Assembly (NCBI GenBank): GCA_022316685.1
Contig: JAKJHU010000030.1
Location: 16,448,018 to 16,512,017, forward strand
DNA length: 64,000 nucleotides
DNA from: Progne subis subis
Taxonomy: Eukaryota > Chordata > Aves > Passeriformes > Hirundinidae
Reading direction: 5' to 3'
In this document: piece after piece, positions 50,936 through 64,000 of the stretch
Numbering within the stretch: the first letter of the stretch is position 1
How the letters are laid out: the number at the start of each line of letters is the position of its first letter
The notes under the pieces: generated by a model
Databases searched by the model: none
What the model was told of the DNA's origin: nothing
Seen by the model: only the letters and a program-made list of their open reading frames with translations
Position numbers and translations under genes: made by a program

Positions 50936-52852
50936 GATAAAGCATGGCACAGTTTTTCTACTTGTGTTTGTATGACTATATCTATATACAAGTAACATTT
51001 CTTGTATTTTATATATATACAAACATATGTGTGAAAGCATAATTGCTTGTGTATCTCTGACTTTGCTTCTTCCTCACAGTTTCTCTCCACTTTGTTTCTG
51101 TTCTACTTTGTGTTTGAGTGTTATGCCTATGGTGTTCTTCACAGGCCTATTTCCCTTTTTTTTCCTTACATTCTTTCCTCTTTTCTGTTCTGGCTTTTCA
51201 TTCTTTACCTTCTTGTCCACATATTTCTCCTCCAGGATGGCTTATAATTTCTGTTTTGCAAGGCTTCTCCTTTCCCTCAGGGGCAGGTTGGCCAAGCACC
51301 CTGTTAACCTCTCAGCACACCCCAAGAGTTGGTGACCTGAGAATGATGGCAGCTGTGGCCTTAATTCTTGGAGAAAAAGAAATAAAAGAGTTGGAGCTGC
51401 TCTCATTTCCCTTCTTTCTAAATGATTCTCAGCCTGAGTGTTTTGTTTTCCATCGCCTGCTCTGGATTGCAGCTCCTGTGGCTGAGTAGATATTTCTCAG
51501 ATCTGGTGGTTAACAATAAAATTGAGGTTAATGGCCCCAGTTCTCCCCTGCACCTCGTCATCAGTTGTTTCCTTCCTTGGTGGGTGCAGTCTGCACTCCA
51601 AGGCCATACTCTGCATTCTTTCTGTTACCTCTTCTCTTTCTACCACTAATTTTAGTAGCCTTCTCTGTCATGCTGCAAGCTCACGGCTCTTCCACTTGTT
51701 TTCAGCGTTGTTTCTGCCCTGCGGAGGCCTGGCGGCCTGGTTTGTGGTGGTTCTGCGAGGGCTGCCATACCCTGATGGCAGAGCTTTTGGCTGTGGGAAT
51801 AGTTGAGCTGGCGGGTTTGTGTGTGCATTGGTGATGGCTTGAACTGAGCAATCCCCATCCTCCTAAGAAGATGCCACCTGAGAAGAGCAAGCAGGCAGCA
51901 TCTGGAGCAGGAGCTGGGGACTCGTCCTGCACAGCACTTCGTGCAAGCAGTGAGTGCTGCCAAACCACCTCTTTTAGGGGTAGACTTATGGATAGTAAAA
52001 CAGCATTTTGACTGCTTTCGATTATAGAAACAGAGAGACTTGAAATGGGAAAAGCTTTGATGTTGGTGATCTGCAGAACATGCTCGATATCACTTGACAG
52101 CAGACATTTTATTCTCATCTGCCTCAGCCTTGCAGAAGGCTCATTGGTTGGGTGACTTTGCTTGCACAGCGGTTTTGGTTTTTTTTTCCCCTTCAAAATT
52201 CCCAGGACTCAGCACTGCATTTCCCATCCTGAAAAGCCGACGCTTCTAAGCCCCTGCTTGTGGCATTGGTTATTTTCTGTGCATGGCAATTCCTGAACAT
52301 GCCCAGCCAGCGCTCCCCGGGGGTCAGGTCAGGTGAGCTCTGCTGAGTGTGGTTTAGGCACGCAGACCTATGGAGGGGCTTTCCTTCCAATAGATGGAAA
52401 GAGAGGTTTTTTGTTTCTTGGAAAGATGTAACCCGAGCAGAACATTTCAAGGGATGTCATCAAGGTGAATAAACAGAAATCATACTCCAGACTGTTCCCT
52501 GCATGTGGCTGATGATAATATGTGGGGCTTCTTACGTGAAATATGAACACTCAGTGTTGTGTTTCATCCAGGATGACGCTTAATTTTTTTTTTCCTCTTT
52601 TTTCCCCTCTGCAGTGCAGACTTTCACAAGTTGTGCAAGTGTCTGTCTTATGCCTCTCACCCCCATGGCTCAGCCTCCTTGGATGAGGGGATATTTCAGG
52701 TCATGTTTATAATCTGATCCTGCTGGTGCCTCTTGCGCCCAAGGATCATGTAGTGAGAATTAGTAGAGTGATGTGCTATTTTCAAGACAGTCAGGCCCAA
52801 TCCCATTTCCCTTTCTTGCCCAAATATTTGTTTTGGTGGTGTGGGTGGTGGG
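50936..52852. other. PVT1 intron DNA, no exon recognised
   Basis: Non-coding. It is pyrimidine-rich around 51,060-51,700, giving several overlapping hydrophobic open frames (51,027-51,834) without start context or domain. No repeat body was recognised. Confidence 0.45.
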
Positions 52853-52951
52853 TGTTTTGTTTTTTTTTGTTTTTGTTTCTGTTTTTATTTGGTTTTTATT
52901 TGTTTGTTTGTTTTGGTTTTTGTTTTTGTTTTTAAATTTTGTTTTGTTTTT
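52853..52951. repeat. T/G-rich low-complexity tract
   Basis: GTTTT and GTTT units with G-rich start, the complement of the A/C-rich type. It produces a Phe/Leu/Val-rich frame on +. Confidence 0.9.
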
Positions 52952-55900
52952 TCCTCCCTGGTTTAGTTTGGCTCAGGAATGGGCTGTGTATCTCCTCATG
53001 AGTTTGCTGCTGTCTGTCCACTGAACACAGTGGTGGCACCTGAACTTCTCTAATAGATACAGCCTCAGGGTGGGACACTGAGTGACAGTGGTTGACTTGG
53101 GGGATGCCAAGGATCTTGCCTTGGAAAGCATAAGGAGCAGATCATGGCTGAGGTAACCAGGCAGACAGCTCAGAAAATTTGTTTCTAGAGACAGGTCTAC
53201 CTAATGCTGAGCTGTCACTGTGCAGGTCCTCTCAGATTCAGTGCTGAGGCTTGCAATGCTGCTGGTCCTAAATTTTTGGGCTGAAGTGGGGTAGACTTGC
53301 TATACTGGGAGAGATGCTCATGTTGTTCTCAGCCAGCACCCTGTCTCTGGCCCTGGTCAAAGGCAGGTGCTTAAAACAAAACAGAACAAAACAAAGCAAA
53401 GTGTGGGTGAAAGTGAAATAAGATGGCTAAAAAGTAGCGGGGTCATATGAACAATTTTCTACCAAAACATTTCAAGTTCATGTTGGCTTGTGCCCGAGTC
53501 ATGCCTACTCACCAGAGGGCTTGATGATGAGTTGTAGGTGGCAGATTCCAGCTAGTTTACAGCATCTGAACAAATAAATCTTTCCTTTCTTCCCCTCCAT
53601 TATCTAAGTGTGTGGCCTTTGCTACTGTGTCTCTTTTAAGCAGCTTAAAAGTTTTTCTAAGTGAAATATGCTTCTGTGCTGCAGTTGAGAGATAAATATA
53701 GCTGATGAGTTAAAAGAAGGCCATAGTATGTGTTATGTTGCCTTACCCAGTATTTTTTTTTTTTTTCTTTTTGTGGTGATTCTGTGCTAACTCAAAATGG
53801 AAAGTCTCCTGAAAGATGTTATTTTTCCTGTTTCAAGAAATTACAGGCCAGAATACCATTCACTTCCTTAAGCTGCATCCAGTAGAGGATTAACCCCCCC
53901 ACCCCTCCTCTCCAGCCCAGCGCCGTGTGTTTGGAAAGTGAGCGCATTTGCAGCTGAGCCAGCTCTAATAATAATAATTCATGTTGAGAAGCACAGAGCA
54001 GCCTGTGATTAGCAAAATAATTATTGCAGAGTATATAAATTGAGAGGTGGGGTTTTGTCAAGGCAAGAGCAGTGCACACTGTAGCTTCCTGGGGCAGCAG
54101 TGGACTCCTGTCTTCCTGTTGATGTTCTCCCTGTAAAGTTGGGTGCAGGAACTGTGCAGAGCAAAACATGTTTATAAAATGATGATTGCTTTTGAGTTTT
54201 TCCAGTAAATCCTTGTGATGAAAGAAGAGCCAAAAAACTTGTAAATGAGAGTTTTACACTGTGCTAGTCTCCCTGGGGTAATTTTTTTTTTTTTAATTTG
54301 GATGCAATTGTTAGATATGATTTCTTTGCTTGCCAGGAGGCCAAACTTTGACTATCTGTTGGCTCTGGGACCTATAAAATAGCCTAGGAGCCCTTCCAGA
54401 ACTTCTCCTGAATGGGTTCTGGTTCAGATCTGAGTCAGAGGGATGGAGAAAGATATCTCTATTAGAGGAGTCTGCTCTGACATGTATAAAGGCAAGTTTT
54501 AGGCTCATAGCTGGTGCCTCGTTGCCTTAAAATCTAATCTGTCTCTCTGCCTAACAGTGAGCAGAGCATCTTACAATGCTTTCCCCTCTGAGCTTGGTCA
54601 GCAAGGGCAGAGTTTCTCCGGGGAAGCTGCTGCCAGAGCTGCTGGCACAGAGCAGGTCGGGAGGTGGCACAGGGCACACACAATTGCCATTGGCCATCAT
54701 TGGTGCAAAGCTTTGGGGTAGAGCTCACCCCAAAGACAGGCCCACCATCAGGGACTGTTGGAACTTACCTAGCCCAAAAAACCCATCTGGGCTTGGGAGA
54801 TGCCTCCTAAGGATGGTGGCAGGACAGGCGTCCCCAGACAACCGATCTGTGGATGGACTTCTGCCTGAGTGCTGCCCAGCCTATGTGCCCTCCCTTTTTG
54901 TAACATAATCTGTCTGCAAGTAAATATTGTACCAATAGAATGAGTCTGTAAAAAAAAAGGTTTTGGCTAAAATTAATAGGGGGTACCTTTATGTCAGTCT
55001 AACTGAAGCCAGATGAATCTCTTCCAGACTGTCTTAAGTGTTCACATCGGACTTGGACAAATGGGGCTTGAATCTTCTCTCATGATGCTTGCAACTGTAA
55101 TAGACAAATAATAATAATTTTTAAGAAGTGCCTTAGGTTTGTTCTACTTGATTCAAGCAGATGAAGTGCTTCCTTTCATCCTTCCCGTTCTTTTTTGTGA
55201 TTTTGTGTTTTTCTTTCCTGAATCTTTTTTGCCAGTGATCAGAAGGACACGTGAGCCCATGGATGTATGTGCACGTATGAATACACATGCCACACATTCA
55301 CACACACTTACCTTAAGCTCTTTTTCTGTATTATGAAATACATAGCTGCTTTTTCTCCTCTGTCTGAGACAGCTGTTATTGCATCCAACCAAACAAGCCA
55401 CTGAGTTAATACCATGTAAAGTTCAGGAAACCTGGTGACCATTTTTCTAATAAGAGGATATTCTGGTCCTCTTGATAATCAGCCCCCCATTGTAAAGTCA
55501 TTTTGAGTCAGAGGTTTAAATCTTTGTTCCAATGGAAAAGATTTTTATGGGCAGTGCAAACATTCTGGGTGTTTTTTTAGCATAGTTGCTTAAAATAGCA
55601 CAGATTCTGAATCCAAGGGAAGAGAGAAAAGTTGAAACAATAAAAATCATGGCCTGGTGGCACAAACCTCTTGCTCCACCCCAGCCCCTCTTAGAAATTT
55701 GGCAGAGGCAGTTGGCTGGGTTTCCCTCCCATGAGACACTGAATCACATGCTGATGGTTGCTCTGGACAGTTGCATTTCTGTCTCTGCTGGGGGTCACCC
55801 TGCTTTGGTTTTGAGGATGTCATAATAATGGCTTTGGAAGTTAAAACTATGCCAGTTTTATGCAGATTTGTTCTCCTGCTTCTTGCATCCCTCTTGTATT

Positions 55901-57882
55901 TGCAGGTGAAAGGCTTTTCTGGAAAATGTGCATTTTGGAGCCATGTTGTCCCCATAAATTTGGGGTTTGACCTCTATTCCTTTCCCTTCTTTCATACTGT
56001 GAGTAGGACATCCCCAAATAGGCCCAGTTCCTCCTATCAGTCCTGCACAACCAAATCATTACCTTTGTTTTCAGTGGCTGGGGTTGCCATGGCAGCAGCA
56101 GCCCTTGGGATAATGATTTTGTCGCGGCAGAGCAACAGAATCCACACCTCAGGGAAGGTGTGACTTGTGTGTTGATGATGGCTCAGAGGAGACAGTACCC
56201 AGGTCAAGGTGAGCTGGGAAATCTCTCTCGATTTTCCTGTGCTGTAGAGGATGCTCCTGGGTGCATGGTGGGTTTTCCCAGCAGCATTGCAGGGATGGAG
56301 CTCAGAGCTCTTAAATCTTCTTTTGCTCTTTACTCCTGAGCAGTATGGTACAGAAAGAAGGCCATGCATCGTTTTCTGCTTCCCCTTCTCATCCAGGTGC
56401 TGATGCTGGTGCTGATGTAGCAGCTGGGTACACTCAGATGTGGTGTCACCCTTGCTGGCAGTGATGGATGTGCTGCCTCCAGAGCAGCCTCTTCCCTTAA
56501 TCCTTGCAGGTCCTTGGTGGGACCTTCTCCTGGCGGGTGGGAAGGACTCTCCTCTTATCTGCCCCCAGCTATCTCAGTGCGTACCTCTGCTGCAAGCACT
56601 TCACCTGAGCAAACAAGAACAGCACTTTGATTGCTGCTTTATCACACAGGAATGGCAGCCTGGTGCAAAGAGCTTTTACACCGAGCAGGGCTCAGGTTGA
56701 CAGTCCTCCGTCCCAAGTACTTCCTTCGTTCTCCTGACCCTGATACTGGAAGCATCTTTCCAAAATTAAAATGTGACAGCAGTCTTACTGTTTCTCTAAA
56801 ACAATCCCTGCGGATGGAGGAGTGGGGAGGTTAGCATCTGGAGCGGACACATTTATTATTGATGATGCCTTTAAATGATTAAACTAATTTTCCTTGCATT
56901 ATTTAGGGAAATTATGATGTTCATCATTAATGGAAAGATGTCTGGGGAAATGATTCACAGCTGTAAATACCTTCTCTCCTCCTTTTGTCACTTGCTGCTT
57001 GTCTTCTCCCAGCTCTTGTTTGTCATTTTGAAGTCAGTGCTTGTCCTTCTGTCAGAACCTCCTGCTGCCTTTCCCCTTGATAAAGGTGACTCATGGTTGC
57101 ATAAGGGTGAGGTGACTTTTATTTTAGACAGGTGGTTTAACTTTCAGTGTCACCAGGGCTTACATAAGGGATGTAGTAATCTGGATAAGGAAATAAGGTT
57201 TAGAAACTGTTAAGTGCATTTAAGAGCTCTTTCTAGCAAATGTTATTCGTAGTTTTGTTCTTTATATTACTGTCAAAGATAACTTGAAGCATGAACAACC
57301 CTGGCATTAGTTATGCTTATCTCTCTCCACGATATGATGCCATATTATAGCTGGGATTTATTGCGAAATGAGGCATTGTTAACAGATAATGTGCTGTGTC
57401 AAGGTAGGTTTCCCTCTGCAGAATATGGGAGTCCCTTTGCACCAATTAGTTTTACTAGATCCTTTGCACACAGCAGAAATACTCTTTACAGGGTGTGATT
57501 TTAAACATGAAAGTATAGTTTTTAGCTTACTTGCTGTCCCACGGGACATCAACATCCCTCAGTGAAGATTGGGTTGACCTCCATATAGTAAATTCAGTCT
57601 CCAAAGGTAGTTGTCTTCAGTTATTAATCTACAAGCTATTTTTGAAGAAGAGGGTATTTAGATGGAATCTCAATTGTTGATATCCAGTCTTTTGGCTGAA
57701 ATGTATGTCTGCCTCATGCAGAGTGGTCTTGAGAGGTGAGGTGGACAGGAGGAATGTGGGGTGCCTCCAGGCTAGGTTGAGAGGTAAGAAGCTCAGCTTC
57801 GAGGGGGTTTGTGGAAAGGTTGAAAACTACACTTGGAGTCAGTGCCTTCCTCTAGAGAAAGCCAAACAGAAATAGCCTTAAG
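52952..57882. other. PVT1 intron DNA, no exon recognised
   Basis: Non-coding. AT-rich repeat-free patches at about 53,940-54,060 (AAT triplets and a perfect AATAATTATT palindrome) and 56,840-56,970 (several ATTA cores) look enhancer-like, but this is unproven. Open frames at 54,576-54,908, 55,647-56,369 and 56,440-57,213 have no recognisable domain. Confidence 0.4.

Positions 57883-57917
<35 letters not shown>
57883..57917. repeat. A35 homopolymer
   Basis: 35 uninterrupted A residues, with no recognisable retroposed sequence 5' of it. Confidence 0.95.
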
Positions 57918-57920
<3 letters not shown>

Positions 57921-60900
57921 AGGTAAGAGGTTCCACCTCTTCTTCATGCTTCTTCCTGCCATTACTAATCTTTATTTCTGGTTTTCAGGCTTAAAATCAT
58001 TCCTGTAGGAGCCTGGAAAAGGGTTCATGCTTTTCTAACTTCTCCCCATATAGCTCTGTAAGAGAAGTCAACTTCTTTGCTACTTTTTCACTGTGTTTCA
58101 TTCATGTGGGAGGCGAGAGGAGGTAAGAGGTGCTTCTCACCTGACATCTCAAGCTTGAGTGCCCTTACAGTATCTTTCTGGTGTGAGTGCAGGTAGCACA
58201 AGCAGGGACCTCACAGGTGTGTGGCAGCCTGGGAATGCAGTGATTTTGGAATGGACCTGGATGAAGGTCTCTCAGCTTCTACTGTACTCTTATGTTTTGT
58301 AGTCCTCATCCTTTGGGCAGGCTGCTGAACCCCAAGCACTTGGTTGTGCAGGCCACCATGGTGGTGCTGGGGGAAGGAGGCCCCACTCCCTGGCTCTCCC
58401 TGCCAATCTGTTCAAGTCCAAGAACATAAGGATTTATTGTTTTTCTTATTCCACCTAATCTCTGTACAGAGGCTCTGTTTAATATCTTACCCTTGTTTGA
58501 AATGTGGAATTCATCTGCTGCTATTATTATCACAACACAGAGGGGCCACAAAACTCTTTTGGTTCAGCCAAGCCCAGATCACTTTGTGCTGGGGATCATG
58601 GCTATGGGATGGGGCTGCCCTGGCTACATCCTCTGCAAAATAAAGCTTTTCCCCAATTCTGCAGCTACAGATCCTATTCCTCTAAAAATTGTGAGAAAGG
58701 TGGGAGGGTGCGCAGGATGCTTTTGGAGGCCTTGTTACCTGAGGAATCTTTCATCACCAGTGATGCAGAAAGGGCAGAGGAGACATAGGGTAGTTTTCCT
58801 CAGCAGAAACCTCACATGTAGCCCCACTGTCTTTCTTCTGGATTCCTTCCCAGTGAACTCTAACCCATCCCAGGAGCTAAACTGAGTCCTTTCCAGATGC
58901 TTCTTAGAATCTTCTTGTTACCTTCTTGTGACTGGCAAATGACTGCCACCTCCCTGAAGCTGCAACCCTGCACCTCCTGGGAAGCACTTGGCAGCCAGCT
59001 GTCCCCTGTGCCATGAATAACATCACATTTATCCCCTTCTGGGCTGTGCCTGTGCTGACAGCTGGTCATGGGGCTGTGCTGGCTTTGCCAGTGCTGAGCA
59101 TCGTCACAAGCACGTGCTCCTGGGACGCAGCACTCGCTCCCTCCGGCCCCTGCTTTGGTGGGGAAGGAAGGGAAAAATCCCCTGAATTCTTCACCCCTGA
59201 CTGCAAAGGGCAATTATTTAATGGGATTTTGGGCAGAGGGAGCCCAAAAAGGTTAGGCTGTTCTGAATCTGGGCCATGAGGCTGCGCCGGATGAGTCACG
59301 AGGAGAGGAATAAAAAATCTCTGAGTCATAATCTCCAATACTACAGAGCAGATTTGCTCTGGGCTGTTTTCATGTTCCTATGTGCTGACTAATGTGCAGA
59401 GAAACACAGAGAGCCCTTTCCCTGATCTTTCACCCATGAGGAATGCAGCTCCATGTCCCCCTCCTTCCCTTCATCACTTACCCAAGCCTGGAGTCCACTG
59501 CTTCCCAGACAGCTGAGCGCCACTCACCCTCCTCAAAACCCCCCAAATTCCAGTAGCAGCTGGGTGAGCTCTGGTACTTTCCCAGCTGAGGGGACATGCC
59601 AGGGCAGGACCATGTGCCAGCAGCTGTTTGTGCCTCTGCAGCTCTGCCACCACTGGCAGCAGGGGGACAACCTTGAAATGCCCCATCTTGCAATGGGCAC
59701 CTGCTCTTTGAGAATCTCAGAGTGATTTTATGGGGGAGTTCAGCGTGGTGGCAGCCACGCAGCACCTACAGCTCAGTGATAAAAATACACTGAAGTGAAG
59801 TGAACTATCTGCCATGCCCCTGGAGGTATTCCTAAAGCCTACCTAAGACCCCAAGAAATTTGAAAACTCTTTATTTTTAGAGCTCCTGTCAATTTTGCCA
59901 TTTTACTCTGTCAACCAGCTCTTGCTATACTTTCAGATTCAGATGGCACCATGATTCCTCCTATCTTAAATTAATTTTGATTAGATCTCCCCAGAAGACA
60001 TGTATAAAATCAATACTTATTTAATAAAATATACCTGCCCCTAGTCCTTTTCTTGCACTATATTGGGGCCAGGGATAGAGTATTAAACCAAGTCCCTGAG
60101 ACTGGTCTTGTCAGCGGTGGCAGCAGCATTAAGAGGCATCAGACATCCCCAAAAATATGGTTGAGAGCCTGCAGGGGGTCAGGTTGTAGGTGACAGAGTG
60201 AGTCCCCCCGAAGAAAGGGCAGCTTCCTCCTCAGGAGCCAAGTTTTGGCTGTCTTGTTATTCTAACTGATTAAGTTACTTTCCTGGATGTGGTAACTGAT
60301 TAGCATTTTTTACGTTATATTACCAATATGAACTGCTGGCTTAGACTCTGTATGGTTTTAAAAATATTTTTTAGTATTTTCTTTGCTTAAAGAGTGTGTA
60401 GAATTGTAAACTGGATGCACATCTGTACTTGCTCACATACAGAAAAGTGGTGTGAGAGATTGTAATTTCAATGTGCAAAGTTGTCTGTTGGAATATGAGG
60501 CTTTTTTTTTTCCTTACAGTGTCCTTAATCAGTTTTTCATTATCACAGATATTGGTGTAAATGCTTCTCCCCAGAGAAGAGCTGGTACCATCCTCATCCA
60601 GGAGTGGCAGCTCAGAGCTCCTAGTGCTGGATCTGAGTTCCCCTTTCCTTGGGTTTTGTACACCTTGAACTGCTCTGACAGAATGACAGTCCACACTGTG
60701 AAGTTCCTACATTGTTTTGTTTGCGTTTTATTCCTCCTCTGTAAGGTTATATTTTGCTTCCCTGATAGTATTTCCAGCCTCTGCAGGAAAGGAGGAGGCA
60801 GCATTTTGAAGGGCAGTACATGATTGGGTGATGCAGATATCACTTATGAGAGGTTATATTGCCCACTCCCCTGTTGCTGGGTACAGCCTTTCTGCAGTGC

Positions 60901-63830
60901 AGCCCAAAGCAGGAAAAAAATAAAATTCTTCAGCAGAAAAAACCCCTTTTTTCTGTTTTTTCTTCCCCACTGCCTCCTTAGTACTCTTTCCAAATTGATT
61001 GCATTTCCTCAGGAGAACTACAGAGGTTGTGGCTGTGGGTGTATTCTGAACTTTATTTGAATTTATTTTTCATCATTTCACAGGCTCCTGGGACATCTTA
61101 AGTATGGATCAAGCCAAGGCAGACATGAGATGCCTTGGTTGCTTGTCTGTAGAAAGAACCTGGTATACCTTTGAGTGTGAGGACAGGGAATTTGCAAGTC
61201 TCTGGATACAGATTTTTTTTTTCCTTCTGTTGTGCTTATGAGTTTTAAGGAGGAAAAGAAGTCTTTGTATATTAAAATGAATTTCTTATTTTTTAAATAC
61301 TACAGCTTTTCTGTATATGCAAAGTCTTCATTGACTTGATATTTAATTCTTGATCTTTTTTTAGCCACATTACCTGTAGTGATGCGGATGTTGGAGTAGG
61401 TGCTCCTACACTGCTGTGCTGGCCTGGAATGCAGACAGACATTTTCCAAACCAAATCCAGCACAAATCACGCCCCCAGCCTGTCTGGTTGCTGCCTTGGG
61501 TTGCAGCCTCAGCACGCCTTGCCTGCTGTGACCTGTGGCACTGTGATGGTAGCAACCCCTGCCTTAAGAGCAGGCAGGGAGGGTGATAATGTCTTAAATA
61601 AATATCCATCCAGCTGAGCCTGGTCAGGGGTCTGAAATGAAAAGTGGATTCCCTTTGCAAACATCTCCATCCTTTATACAAAATATAAATTAAATGGGAG
61701 TACTGATTAAATTCATGCGCTCCTGGCATGTGGAAGGCCAAAGACGAGTGTGTTAAAGCAGGTGACACAAGCCCAAGAGCTTTACTGGAGGGGGAATGCA
61801 TCACTGCTGCTAGGCTTTGATAGAATGAGGGCAAACCTCTCTAAGATGCTGATGTTTCTGCTTTGTCTTATATTTGCGTATTTCCCTGTGCTTTCACAGG
61901 GCTCCTCACCTGCAAGTGGATATCCAAACACTAAATAATTCTCAGCACTTTGGAGCTGTCATTGGCTGTAGTTTCTTGTCTTTAAGGGTGGGAGGGCCTC
62001 GTGCTAGAGAAGGTTTTGTTGAAGGTGGAGCTTCTCCAAGAAATTGGACCACCTCCATGTGGGACAGCCCAGCCATGCACAGCAAGACCTGTCTAAACTC
62101 AGACTCTGGAGTAAATTTGGGTGCTTTCCTTATCTGGATTAAAAGCAGAACTCCTCGTTATTCCTGACCAGCTGCAGCTGGGCCATTTTAGTGGCTATAT
62201 CCCATAGTTCATTGTGCTGGGGTGGCTTGAGGTTTATCTCCGGCTGGTTGCCCCTGAGCTTCCTGCAAGATGGAGCACCTGTGCTCAGGTTTTCCCCTGT
62301 ATCCTCAATTCCAGTGAGAAATATTTCAGCTTACGTAGAGGCAGTGCTGCAGCTGTGCCTGTGTACAGACAGGCTTTTCTGTTTGCTTGGCTGCGAGTAT
62401 GAAGGCAAAATCGGAGTCCCAGTTTTTCTGTGGAGCCTATGGGACCCCTCAGCAGATGTGCATGGAGAGACCTCCCTGCCTTGCAGGGAGCTGGGGTTGC
62501 CCTGGCTGATACAAACCCACGGGACTCATGAGCACCCTCGCAGCTCAGTCAAGCCTTACGTTAGAAGGCACTGGAATACAAGAAATGAATCCATTCGCGT
62601 ATCCTGGTAGCTGTATCACAGCCTCTGGGGATGTCCAGGAGGAAATGATGTCACATGTTGGCGAGGCAGCAGCTGCATTTACTGGCTTAGCTGAGATCTG
62701 GTCATTGAAAATCTGCAGCTGAAAGGCTGAACTAGGAATCTTGGACTTGAAAGTAATTTTTATCTAAACACAGGGATCTGAAAGCTGGAAACCTATCAAA
62801 GGTACAGGCAAATTATCTGAGTACCTTTGAAAACAAATGGCTTAGAAGAACACTGTGCACTAATCTCCAAAGACAAGCCAAACAAATGCTGGCAGTATTT
62901 AGGGAATGAGAAACTGGAGTGTCTGATGTAGCAGAGGGACTTCAGAGCAGTTGGATGGAGATGCACTGGGAGGTGGTAGGGATAAAACATCTCTGTATAT
63001 ACATTGAGAAGATACTGGATTTATTGCAGCATGCATCTGAAGGGCTTTGAGGAGTAGACAGGGGCCATGGAGCCTTGCTTGTGGTGACCAAAATAACAAA
63101 AATCAGTTGAAAGCTCTGGGAGTTCTTTGTCCTTGGAGGATTGGGGTTAAAATGCTGCATGGATCATGACGGTCTCTTTCTCAGTCTCATGAGCAGCCAA
63201 GGCGTATAATCTCATTAACAAATTTATCAAGCTGCATCTTAAGACTGATTGGGCTGCCTGGCCTGTGACAGCTGAAAGGCATCCAGAGCTTGGCATGGTC
63301 AGGGACCTTCCTGCTGCAGCCTGAAGTCATTCATAGCCAGCTGATGCTCATTTGTTCTTTTGTCAGTGTTGTCCTTTAGCTTAAACCCCTGTTTCCATGA
63401 TGCAGACAGCATACCTCATACCCTTACGTACCCACTGAACTGTGCAGGTCTGACACAAGCAGCTCACTCTATCCTCTGTCTAAGAAGGCTTTACCATTAC
63501 TCTCCTGCTTCTGACAGCTGGGTCTCCTGCTACTGCTGGTGCAGCCTGACATCTTTAGGTCTCCCAGAAATACTTTGTCCTCCAGCTGCCAGCAGAGCTT
63601 CATTGCCCTTGAAACTCTGCCATGCTGACGTCCCCAGTTCACCTGCACTCACCTGCAGAGGGAGGTGAAATTTCTAGTGAGACCAGACTTAGCTAAAATC
63701 AACTTTCACTCAGCTCTGGTACTAAGCCCCAAGCTTGGTGGCTGTAGGAAAGGCAGTACTTAAAAGGACCAACAATGAAAACTGTTTGTTTTTCATGATT
63801 GTGTCTTCTTTAGCAGGATTGTTTGTCAGT
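57918..63830. other. PVT1 intron DNA, no exon recognised
   Basis: Non-coding. Numerous overlapping frames on both strands (58,306-59,338, 59,453-59,765, 60,371-60,843, 61,406-61,834, 62,191-62,610, 63,360-63,668) lack domains and codon-like composition. A second PVT1 exon could be hidden here but I could not identify one. Confidence 0.4.
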
Positions 63831-64000
63831 GTCATAGAATCCTAGAGTGGTTTGGGTTAGAAGGGACCTCTAAAGGTCATCATGTAAAGTCCATCCCCCT
63901 TGCTGTGGGCAGGGACATCCTCAGCTCTTACCAAGTTGCTGAAAGCCCCATCCAGCCTGGCCTGGAGTGTTTCCAGGGATGAGGTGTCCACAGTTTCTCT
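63831..64000 (-). mobile_element. CR1 LINE 3' fragment, cut by window end
   Basis: Antisense CR1 starting with the complement of the terminal octamer region (tcatagaatcctagagtgg), then gggttagaagggacctc, ctgtgggcagggacatcc, catccagcctggcctgg and gtttccagggatgagg. It runs off the end of the window. Confidence 0.93.

Noticed and set aside
39890..64000. Search for PVT1 exon 2 (the circular-RNA exon of mammals)
   Set aside because: No segment resembling the mammalian exon was seen; lncRNA exons diverge fast and transcript data are needed.

Overview
The window is a stretch of vertebrate, and almost certainly avian, genomic DNA. It carries the MYC proto-oncogene and the start of the neighbouring long non-coding RNA gene PVT1, both on the + strand. 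The avian assignment rests on a MYC protein of 417 residues that resembles chicken MYC more than mammalian MYC, and on several truncated CR1 retrotransposons, one ending in the typical ATTCTATA/ATTCTATG octamers. MYC departs from the chicken form at several positions, so a non-galliform bird is likely; the species cannot be fixed from this window.

Layout. Positions 1-17,380 are upstream non-coding DNA with two CR1 fragments, homopolymer tracts, an A/C-rich low-complexity tract and a motif-dense palindromic segment near 10.9 kb. A CpG island runs from about 17.39 to 20.93 kb. It holds the MYC promoter, the non-coding exon 1 (about 18,910-19,199), intron 1 and exon 2 (20,112-20,814). Exon 3 coding sequence is 21,888-22,453, and two polyadenylation signals lie at 22,836 and 23,007. 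From 23.0 to 38.9 kb the sequence is non-coding, with two CR1 copies, low-complexity tracts, a 25-28 bp minisatellite and a double palindrome at 33.27-33.31 kb.

A second CpG island (about 38.94-40.58 kb) contains a G-rich minisatellite, a perfect CRE (TGACGTCA) and an exon-like segment ending at a GTGAGT donor (39,889/39,890). That segment matches what I remember of human PVT1 exon 1. The rest of the window would be PVT1 intron 1. It contains a 365-bp solo LTR of an endogenous retrovirus with a 6-bp target-site duplication, two CR1 fragments and T/G- or A/C-rich tracts. No further PVT1 exon was recognised.

Biology. MYC encodes the bHLH-leucine-zipper transcription factor that pairs with MAX at E-boxes. 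In mammals the PVT1 promoter competes with MYC for enhancers, and the PVT1 transcript has been linked to MYC protein stability. Here the two promoters are only about 21 kb apart (about 17 kb from the MYC 3' end to the PVT1 start), so the arrangement is kept in compact form. No other protein-coding gene, tRNA, rRNA or CRISPR array was found. Most open frames in the window are chance frames in AT-rich, GC-rich or repetitive DNA.
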